Shown in pieces: positions 18,201-30,200 of a DNA stretch of 33,072 nucleotides. The stretch comes from a virus: positions 1-33,072 of IMG/VR virus record IMGVR_UViG_3300010354_000319. The stretch is one strand, 5' to 3'. The stretch's first letter is position 1; each line of letters begins with the position of its first letter. The notes beneath the pieces were generated by a model that did no database searches, was not told the origin of the DNA, and worked only from the letters and a program-made list of their open reading frames with translations. The position numbers and the translations under genes are program-made.

Positions 18201-21200
18201 CGCAATTAAAGTCTTATTAGACTCGATTAAATTCGAAGCATCATAATATCTTCCATAATAGGAATTTCTCTCTGGAATCAAAATACCAACAGCAATATTG
18301 AACAGTGTATCTACGGAAGCTTTAATTCTTTCGCAGTTTCCACCATAAGTTCCATCATCAGGAATAATGGTTAGATCTTTATACTTAGATGCTGTAGCAC
18401 CATAAGTCGTGTTATACTCGGTTGCTGTTGTACCATTAATAATCCAATTATCAATGGCATATTGGCAAAGTTGATTAACTTTTTCAATTGCAACTACAGT
18501 AGGTAGTAACTCATCTTTAACATATTGAATATTGCCATTTCCAATATAATATTCCATAGCAGAAATAATATTTGCATTTCCACCAGTTAGAAGATCTGTA
18601 ATAATGGAAGGAATTATATAATCAGTTATATCTCGTTCACATACAGTTGGAGATCCATTAGGATAAGTAAATCCAGAATAACTTGTACCATTTAAAATAT
18701 ATGTGAAATATGATTCGATATAACCAGTTGCTTCTTGAGCAATATAATCACGGTTAAACCATAATTGATCTGCAGCATCTCTATAAATTTGAGCTGCTGG
18801 AGCAATAATATCATTAATCTGCTCCCATAATGAATTTATATTAGATCTAACATTAGCACAGAAAGGACTGGATGGATCAATCTGTATTCCAATCGGCGCA
18901 ATGGGAAGAACATCAGTATACAATGGAGTCAAACTTAATTCACCAGAAATAGCTTGCTGACATAGCTCACTCATCTGAGTATGTGCATAGAGACTTTGTA
19001 ATGCTTGTAATTGTATGTAATTTAAACCGCCTTCAGCATTAATATAGAATCTAGCAGCAGTTATGGATTCATAACTGCCTCCATTTTCGATATCTGTAAT
19101 TACAGCATTTAATAAGAGAGATAGATCTAATTTACAACGATTTGTACCATCAGAAACTGATCCTGGTATATCTCCAGGAATTACTAAATCTGGGTAGCGA
19201 GATTTCATTCTTCCAGCTGCTTCATCAATAATGTACGTAGAATTTAAACGGAGTAAATTTGCAGCATCTCTGTATCTGTGTTGAGTATCTTCATCGATTT
19301 GACCTGTGATGATTGTATCAAGTCCAACATCAATTTGATTCCCTATAAATGGAGTTTCGTTGTAATTTGATGATATTGCAGAAACTCCACTACCATTAGT
19401 AATCTCCTCACCTAGATTAAATGAACCTGTTGTTGAACCTACAAAAATAATTTTTAATGCATAATTAATTCCTATTATTTCGGCATAAGCACCAGAAATG
19501 GAACCAGTAACTGTTTCTCCAATGTTGAAATTGCCACCAGATAAGTTATAGTATGAGAGTTTTTTGACTTTAAAAGTTTCTCCTTCTGCAAAAGATCCAG
19601 TTTCATTGATATATGAAATTTCAATATTTTGTATGAGATCATCTTCTATTACTAAATCTGATCCTACATTATAGTCAAAATCCAACACAATATTAGTAAT
19701 ATCTTCATATGGAACAAATTTAGTTTCTGCTTTCAAATTAAAGTCATTAATATCAACTACTTCCGCTAGTGACTTACTAATATCATCCACAATAACATTA
19801 GGATTAACTGGATTAACTATCCTATTAAACAATAATCCAAAGAAAGAACTTTGATCGCTAATAGTTATAGATGATATAAATTCTCCCGTTGCTGGATCTT
19901 GATATGGTGATATGGAGACTATTTTTGCAACCACTCCAGATTTAGCACCAAGAATATAATCGTTTAGTGCTATTTCAAGAAGACCTGATGGACTTTCATA
20001 AGTTCCTGAAGTTTTACTAATAATAATATTATTTGTTACCGTACTGGTTTCAGTATCTAGATTTATTTCTTCTACTTTTGCAGTTTTTTGTTTAGTATTA
20101 CTTATCTTTTCCCCAAATTCAAAGACGTTTGCATTAACAAGTTCTTCTTGCGAATCTAAAGTACAATTTAATCCAGTTACAGAAGAAATGATAGTTTCTC
20201 CATCCTGGAAACCAGCTCCAGTAATATCAAATACTTTAAGTGTGTTGGATGTAGATGATACAATAGTAGCAACAGTATTAGAAGTCAAACCACGAATACT
20301 ATTTCCTAACTCTGGTAAAATGCCAGAAACATTACTTATATTTAACTGATAGGTACTTAAGAATAATAATGTTGCCTTAGCATAACTAACTTTAGTTGGA
20401 GCTGCTGGTGGTTCATTAAATACAATATTACCTTGCTGAACTTCGAATGTCTGGCCAGGAGCTTGGGAGATACCGTTTATAACAATCATAAATTGACTGG
20501 TATTTGCAATAACAGTATTTCCATCAATGGTTAATGGGAATGAAGTTCTTTCTCCATCAAATAAATTAGAAATATCATCTAACCTTTGTACAACTGAGGT
20601 TAAAATTTCTTCGGAAGAAGTAAGTCTTGTTGATCTAAATAAAACCTGTGTATTATCAAACTCTTGATATATTGGCTCTACCAAAGCAAAATTTTCTATA
20701 TTTGCAACTACAGAGCTTTCTATTAAATTTACACTCTTAGTTAATTCAAAATCAGTCCTATCATTTAATCCTTTACCTCCACCAGCAATATCAATTTCAC
20801 CAAATACTTTAAATCCAGCTGGGTGAGTGCTTTCAATCAAAGTATCTCTCCATTCTCCAATAGAAACTGGAGATTTGATATTATATGAGAAAGTTTGATA
20901 TAGATAGGAATCTTGTATTCTTTGAACAATTTCACTTGGTTTACCAATGTCATCAATAAACTTACCAACTGTTTTTGTAATTGAGTCTACTTCAAGAACT
21001 CCCTTAGCAATATTAATATCCTGAATAGTTCCACTTGCTCTTGATACTACTCCAGTTACTTGTAACCCTACAGTAAATTCTCCATCAACATTGGTTACTT
21101 TTAATAATCTTGGACCTATTTGCCATCCATCGTTAACTGAAACATATCCAGTAGCACTTGCATTTTCTAAAGAATCTCCTTGATAGATCAATTCACCAGA

Positions 21201-24200
21201 CAAGAATCTTCCAGTCTCAACAACAGATACAGCTGAACCACCAAAGGAATCCGTTAAAATAATTTGTCTTCCTGTACCAGCATTAGCAAATGAAATGTAA
21301 TTTCCACTAAGAGCATCTTGAGGGGTTAATGCAATTCTTAGTTGGTTATCTTCTAAACCAGAGTCTCCTCCAGAAATAGCGTAATAAAGTTGTGTTTGTG
21401 AAATGAAACCAAATGAAGTTAATGGGAATGAAGCACCCTCACCCAAATCCTGAACTTGGAATTGTACTGTAGCACCATTTTGAATGCCATGTGGGAATGC
21501 AAATTGGAATAGTCCAAGATCTAAGTTGACAACATAAGTGAAACTGGATTTTAATTGTATATCTGGTGAAGAAGAATATCCGTATCCTGGGTTTTTAATT
21601 ATAATATCACTAATACGACCATTCTTAATTAATGCTTGGGCACTTGCACCAGATCCACCTCCACCAGTAATTACTACTTCTGGTGGAGTTGTATAACCAG
21701 TTCCAGGATCTACAATTTTAATACTACTTAATATGCTAGTATTGATTAATTGTAAATTGACTGGGAACGTAATTTCTGGTCTTAATGTATAGTCATGAGT
21801 ATAATTAAAACCGAAATTATTATTTTTTAATTTTTTAATCTTACCTACATTTTCTCCTTGAGTAAATATTGATGCTCCAGTTCCTTTTGGTGGAATAACT
21901 ACAGTTAATTCAGCACCAGATCCAAGTAGTTCTGGACCTAAAATTCCATCAATCGCATCAACGTCAATATACGCAGTTGTGTATCCTTTTCCAGGATCCG
22001 TCACTGTAACTTCTATAATTTGTCCTGCGGGATCAGATGTTCCATCAACTAAAATTGATACCTTACCTCCAGTTCCATCACCAAGAATAGGAACACCAAA
22101 GTATTCACCAGCTTCATATTCGGTGCCAGGATTTACAATATCAACTCTTTCAATTTTTCTAGATGATTGAATATCTCTAATAATGGGTAATTTTTTATAA
22201 AATCCTCCACCATTAACCAACCTAATTCTAGAAATTGATCCAACAGCTTTCGGAGAAGTAGTTGAATATGAAGAATATGCAGTTGTAGCTGCTTTTTCTG
22301 GTTCAAAAGAAATAACAAATTTCATTACATTTGGTCCTTCTGTGATTGATCCTCCACTCAAATCAGTAATTTCAAAATTTCCAATATAAGGACTTGGTAG
22401 TATATCAATATAAGAAAGAGAACTTACTGGTCCGTCTTCAGTGAGATTTGATGGATCAGCATAATAACTAATATTTGCAACATCATCAGTGACTTTAAAT
22501 GAAATAAATGGAGAATTGCCAGGTTCATCAAATCCAGGAGTTCCTTTTCTTATGATATTTTTGAATGTGTATTCAATTTTATATAAATTATCTCTATAGA
22601 AGGATAAATAATGCCCCTGCATTGATGAATCCGAAGTATCGAATGTGTATTGTTGTCCGTATATAAATTTAAATATTGGAGTTTTTACAAAGATACTTAC
22701 TATTTCAGTAGATAATTCTGAAGTTGGATTTGATCTTAATTTAACAATAAATTCTTTCTTTGAAATTATAGTATTAATGTCAAATGTTCCGTCCAATGAT
22801 TCATACTGGGGAGATGATTCACAATAAACAATACTATCCGCCGTTAAATAATGGGATACATCGGATCTAACAAAAATTAAATCAGTAGTGTCAATTGAAT
22901 CAACTTGAATAATTCTTTTTAAATTAGTAATTACACTAATTTGTGATACTCCAGTTAATCCTGTTATAGTAGTCTCTTGTTTATCCGAAGTAAATGAAAT
23001 TTGACTTGAAGTTATGGTAACAACAGATCCAATAGTATATGGAGATCCCGCTACAGTATTATCTATTCTTATTAAATAATCTTCCTCAGAATAATCTTTA
23101 AACTCTGCAGAAAGTTCTACGGGTATCGCAAGATCAAAAGATCCTAAGACAGTATTATCGACATTTGCAAAAACATAGGCATCAATTTCATTGGTATATA
23201 AATCGGAACTTTCCAGACGACCAGTATTTAAAGAAAATGATCCAGTTCTATCTGATACAGTAATCGTATTATTAATTAAATCTTTTTCAACAATTTTGCC
23301 AGTTGCTATAGTAGATCCTATATTATTATATTGAATTAGAGTTGTTCCAATATTATAATTAAAATCTTGATTCAGTGTCAATTTAACAACATTATCAATC
23401 TTCGAGGCATTAAAATATTTGAAATAAAACTTATCTAAAACTTTTGCCGAAACTTTAACTTTTTTACCACCTGTGGATGGAACAGTTGCAGTCCTAGAGG
23501 ACCATATATCTCTATAATTTTCAAATTGTTGAGATGAAGATGTTGTAGAAGATGCTGTAGTATAACTAAAATCTAAAATTTGGAATCCTTCTCCAGCCAA
23601 AAGATAATTAGAAGAAATTAAATCTGTATTGAAATCGGAACTCATTACAGAGTATAAATTTCTTGTTAATACTAAATTATTGTTTGATAACGTTATGTTA
23701 CCTAACCTCACAGAGTCGGAATTCTTATCACATTTGATCATAAATGTTCTTCCAGGATACCAATCATGATCAACATTACCAGATGCAGTTCCATAATCCA
23801 CGGTTCCATATGGATCATTAGGAACTGTAGATACAATATAATTGCTATATCTAATATCATCAATATTCATCGGCCAAGAAGAATATGATGTTGTGGAACC
23901 AAACTCAATATCAGTTGGGTTCATATTTAAATTCTCACTTATGGTAGCAATTTCAGTACCATTCCAATTCAATGCATACGTAGTAACACCATTCACATAT
24001 TCTTTAGTTAATGAAAGATGTACCCAATCGGAAACTAAATCCGTAGCATATGTATTTGCTGTAGTTTGTTGAGTTACAGTGCCACTATCATTGCTTAATA
24101 GAAGTGTACCAGGAGAGGTTGTATCCGAGTGTACGACAACTTTTACTCCATTAACTCCATCTGTAGCACGAATTAAAATTGGTTCTTTTGCGGAAGCTAG

Positions 24201-27200
24201 ACTATCCCATTTAATCCACTCCTCAATAGTCCAATTATTATTATCTGCGGTTAGAGAATCTACCGAAAGTTTTGCATTCTGTTGAGGTGAATAGTATGAT
24301 CCATCAAACACTCCATCACCATAATTAATGTATACATCTCCAGTATCAACTAAATTGTTAGATCTTCCAGTTTTATCATCAAAGGCGTTACCTTCTGCAT
24401 TAAATAAGAATTGTGTTCTATTTTGCTCTACTGTACCAACAATAATTTGATCTCCAGAAGAATCCGAAACACAAGAAATTGCAGTATAGCCTCTTGTTAA
24501 ATCTTGATCTTCTATAGTATATGAATTAATAATCGTACCATCATATTTGTATTTTAATACACCAAAGGATTTTGAGAGATTGGAATCTACAATTGAATAT
24601 GCAACTGTTATATGTCCAAAAATATCTATCGAACAATTTGTTGCTGACGTTGAAATATTAGATCCTATTCTTGTAATTAAATTGTATACAATCTCACCAG
24701 AATTGTTTAGTCTTAATAATTGAATTCTTTCTCGATTACCTGTAGATACTACTTCTGGTGTTGAAGTCAAATAAAGTTGATCATATTCATCAATAATAAA
24801 TGATATGTTTGTAAATTTATATCCACTTAAAGAATATGTCTTAGACCATGATACTTTAATTGAATTCGATAGTACGTATAATTTTGTGACTAATATATTG
24901 TTAGTATTACTAGAACCAACAACAAAAATATTATTATTGCTATCTACTTTAATCTCATAAATTTTTTCGCTTAATGATGATGATGTTATTTTTCTCTTAG
25001 AAAGAACATCACCAGATGAATTCAGTAAAACAATAAATCCATCATCAGAACTAACTGTATTTGTATTAGTATAACCAGCAATAAGAATATTATCACCTAT
25101 ACATGCTACGCTAGTAACATAATCCGATCTTGTAATACCACTTATACCAGCAAGGTCAATTTTCCAAGAGAGCGTTGCATCTGATCCTGTTGAATTCTCA
25201 ACAAACCTACAAACAAAAACGTCTGGATTAAATGCTGCGGTTAGAGTTTGATTTGGATATGTTCTTCCAACAACATACAAATTGTTCAAATTCTTAGCAG
25301 CTGCTACAAATTGGAATTTTGAAGTATTTGATGTCGGTAATGGCGAATTAAATACTTTACCATAAATTAAAACACCATCACTATTATATTTTGTGAAATA
25401 TCCTTTATCGGATAATTGAGAATCTCCCGTTTCATTGCTAATATCAACTTTAGAACCCATTACATAGAAAGATTTATCTGTAGTTACTAAAGTATTATAT
25501 GGAACTAATTTGTAATTATCTTCATAAATTTCATCATAAAAATAATCTGCTTTCTTTTTGGATTCTGGATGTGAAATTCGAATAATTGGATCTTCTAAAT
25601 AACCAGTTCCAGAATTGACAATTTCTATATTTGATATAATACCCGTCGAACTAATTGGCACATTTAACTGTGCATGTTGTCCAGAATTAGATTCTATATC
25701 TATGAATGGTTCTATATCTGGATCATAACCAACACCTTCTTGTTCAATGATAATTTTTTCAATACCAGTAACAGAGCGAACACTAATAGTTTTGCTACTT
25801 GGTTCCATTAATGGAGTTGTAGTAACATTAACAGTATCACCAACTAATAAATCATGTGGTTCTGTAGTTTGTAATACTCCTTTAAATTCATCTAAATTGG
25901 AATCATATTCATAATTATATGATTGAATGGTTTTTCCTTCTATTTCTGCAATTCTAGCAGAGGCACCATATCCACCAGTGTTAGTATCATCAAATACTAA
26001 TCTATCATTAACTTGATAATTTTGACCACTATTTTCAATTAAAAATCCTGTAATTTTTGCATCTTCAAATTTAGTTGTTGTTTCTACTTCAATATCAACT
26101 TTGGATGCAATATCAACTTTGGGGAAATAATCAAAAACTTCAAGTTTTTGCTCTTCAAACATCACATCAGGATCATCAATTTCATCCTGACTAATTATAC
26201 CATCTTTATTTTCATCTTCAATTTCAAATAGAAGAAGATCACCATTTTCTAGTGTGAGTGCATTGGTAGTTTGATTTGGAATTCTCTCTACATCAATATC
26301 AACATTCTCAAATGGAGCTCTATAACGAACAACACCAGAAGGAATATATGACTGAGTTGCAAACTGATTTAAGTTCCAAAGATCAGGAGAAGAATAATAT
26401 TTTGGTCCTATAATATAAGGATATTCAGAAACTCCAGCAGGATCTAAAGTTACAAAATAAGCATAGATACCATCGGGAAACTCTGGTGTTTTTGTAAATC
26501 TACCATTGTATTCATCTAGGTAAGTTGCAAGACTATTAAAATTGTACTCATAATCATCAGTGAAAGTACCTGCTGGATACTCACTTAATAGTGGACCTTC
26601 AATTCTAGAAGGAGATGGATTGGTATTTTCATCGTATATTAAATTAGTTTTTAACGAGTAACTACTTCTAATTGGTACAATGCTGCTCGATAATGATGTT
26701 GGATCCTGAAAACCATATGGACCATAGATAGGATTACCGTCAAAAGCCCATCCTAAAATTGGAGAGTGGGTTACAGAATCTCTTTCCTGCAATTCACCAG
26801 ATATTAAGTCTAAGTTATCTCCTAAAACATAACGTAATTGTTTTGGATTAGATATATGAGCGTATTCTCCTCCATACTGAGAATTATATCCAACAAAAAT
26901 AGATCCATTTGCATAATCAAAATTAGTTGTTTCATTGAGATTAAATGTCCACCTATAAATTTCAGATTCGAATACTGCATCACTGCCAATGGATTCTAAT
27001 CTAATTTGTGTTGTTCCCTGATTGTAACCAATTCCTCTATTTAAAATTTGAATAGATACAACTTTTCCTAGAGATGTTCCTTCAGAAGATATTGTAGCCT
27101 TTGCAACAGCACCAAATCCATCTCCAGTAATAATAACTTTTGGAGCTGTTGTATAACCAACTCCAGCAGCAATAATAGCAATAGAAAGAATTCTTCCATT

Positions 27201-30200
27201 ACTTACATATGCTTGAGCAGCTGCACCTTGACCACTACTCAATTTAATTTGAGGAGCACTAGTATAACTTGTACCTGGATTAGTTAAATTTACGGATTTG
27301 ATTGGACCTCTAACTACAGATCTAGCAGTTGCACCAGATCCACCACCACCAGTAATCGTAACCGTTGGTTCTTTAGTGTATCCTGTACCTACAGAATTCA
27401 TTAAAACTCTACTTACTACACCGTTCGTAACTACAGCAGTAGCAGATGCTCCTATACCATCAGATCCGTAGATGGAAACTAGAGGAGCACTAGTATACCC
27501 ACTTCCACCATCGATGACTTCAATTTCGACAACAGATCCATTAACAATAACCTCTGCAGATGCATCAAATCCATTTCCTCCCTCAAAAGACAAAATTGGT
27601 GGAGTTGCTGCATCGTAATCTTGTCCAGAGTTAATAACATTAATATTAGTTACAGGGCCAAACTCATAATAATTTTGAGATTTGTAATTCCATATCGAAA
27701 CACCATTTACAAAACTTCCAACTGGTCCTGGAATAGTACTAGTTTTCAATGAAATTGTATTTGCAATTCTTGGAAATTTATATAATTTTCTTTGATTTCC
27801 TGGTAATAACGCAGTTCCAATAAACGGACCAATTTTATAATTTGGTATACCAGATGCGGCAACATATACATCAGTAGAATTTATAAAAGTATTTTGAATA
27901 TTTGATGGGAATCTACTAATCGAAGTGTTTATTGATTGTGTATCACTTTTACCAGTATTTAAATCAATAGAAATAAGTATATTACCTTGAGGATTTAATA
28001 CTGCGGGTTGAGGTAATGTGTACTTAAATACGGTTTCACTTTCTCTAGATGTGACTAAAAATGATCCATTATATACAATCGGATTTGCGCCATAAATCGT
28101 AACTTGATCCCCAACAAGAAGACCATGAGGATCAAAACAAGTAACTGTCGCTGTTTGGTTATTTACGCCGCCATAAATTATAGTATCTACCTTGAGTAAT
28201 TTTTTAACATTATATAACCAACTAGTAACTATTTTTGAATTATCATCTGCACCTAATTTTGCAATTGCGAGTTTGTCACCAGAAAGATAATAACTACCAT
28301 CATCAATTAAATTTGTTTGATTTGCATCAATAATACCCAAAATTGATAATACAACTTCTTTGTCTGTTCCTCTATTAGCATAGATATAAAAATTAGATTC
28401 AACAGTACTTCCAGCATCCCAATTTTGTGCTGAAGAACCAGAGATACCTCTTGTACATTCAATAAATTGTGTCAGTGATTTTTCTTTGTATCTAATTATT
28501 TCATTTCCAATTACAACTTCTCCATTTCTTTCTGGCCATCCAATAGTAGAATCAACATCAATAACTAAAACTTCTGGAGTTATACTTTGTACTAATTTTG
28601 TTGTATAAGGAATTACAAACTTTCCTTGAATTGTTTCTTCAGATAAAATAAGTTCATATACATCATATTTTGATGTTTGAATCGCAGTATAATTTTCAAT
28701 TAAAGCTGAAGCATAAAGTACATTAGTATCTACAGCATCTTCAACTTGCTCTAGTAGTGAATCTTTTAAGTATAAAGGATTTCCTGATACAATTTTACAT
28801 CTTAAAATTGTATCAATTGACCAAGATGCTGCTGATGGTTTAATAATTTGATCTTTTGGATACGTTACATCTACAGATGCTCCATAAAGAAGTTTAAACA
28901 GATATTTAACTGAATAAACAGTTCCTTTTGATGCATAAAAATCTTTAATAGTGCTTATAATATTTGATACATTTAATTGGTTTGTATCTAATTCGGGAAA
29001 GTTTGGTAGATATCCAGAGGTAATTTTATCGATAATTTTTTTCAAAAAGATGCTATCAACACTCGTAACTGTAGATCCTAAGTTATGGTAAGATGCTATC
29101 GATTCCGATTCAGATTTAAATACTAAATTATCAGTTGTGTCATATTTTAATAATCCACTAACTCCTCTAGCACAATTTACAAATTGCGATTTAACATATT
29201 CACTTCCAGTGTTAACTAGTTCAAAACCAGTTACCTCATCAATTCCTATTTCACTTGAAGCTCGTGCAGATGGCGAAGAAGAAATGAAGACTTTTGGTGG
29301 ATATTGAGATGAATATCCAGTTCCAAAATCAACGATATTAATATCAATGATTTCACCATTAAATATAGTTGCAACTGCTTTGGCTCCAGTGCCACCAATA
29401 GCATTTCCTAAATTATCTTTTCTATCGTCAACTATATAAACACTTGGAACATCTTCATACCCAAAACCACCACTTAGCAATTCTATATTAATAACTCTAC
29501 CAAAATCATCAACGGAAACATCTAATATCTGAGCTCCTGTTGGTTGAATCACCTTTACTCTTGGTAATGTTGTCGAATCATATCCAGTACCAGGAACAGT
29601 GATAATAACATCGATAACATGTCCGTCCGAGTCTAGTACGGCAGAAGCAGCTGCTTGAATACCATTTTCTTGCTGTGGTGGATCTATATAAATTTCTGGT
29701 GCTGTGGTATATCCAAAACCTCCATCAACTACATCTATGCTTAAAATTGCACCATTCGATACAATTGGATTATTTACTTCTGCTCCTGTTGGATTTACAA
29801 ATTGAATTCTAGGAACAGTTTCATAACCAGATCCACTATTAGTTAATGTAATTGATGAAATATTTCCACTAGCATTTACAGTTGCTTTTGCTTGAGCTGT
29901 TGTGCTTCCTGATTGTGCTGGGGATGATATTACCACTATTGGTGGATTTACTTCCGAATATCCTTTTCCGCCTTCCAATAGTGTTACTGTTTTTAGTCCC
30001 CCAACTAAAGATTTTGCAGTAGCATATTGACCAGAAGATCCAGTAATACTTACTTTGGGAGAATTTGCTAGTGTATATCCACTGCCACCAAATTTAACTT
30101 GTATTTTTTCTACTTCGCCAAGAGTATTGACTACAGAATAAGCAACAGCACCAGACCCATAGTTAACTATTGGTGCTGATATATAAGAGATATAAATTGA

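Noticed and set aside
27100-30125. Regular recurring DNA motifs (ccaccaccagta-like) considered as a CRISPR or iteron array
   Set aside because: They are degenerate, in frame, and explained by codons for the Gly-Gly-x-Gly-Tyr protein repeats.
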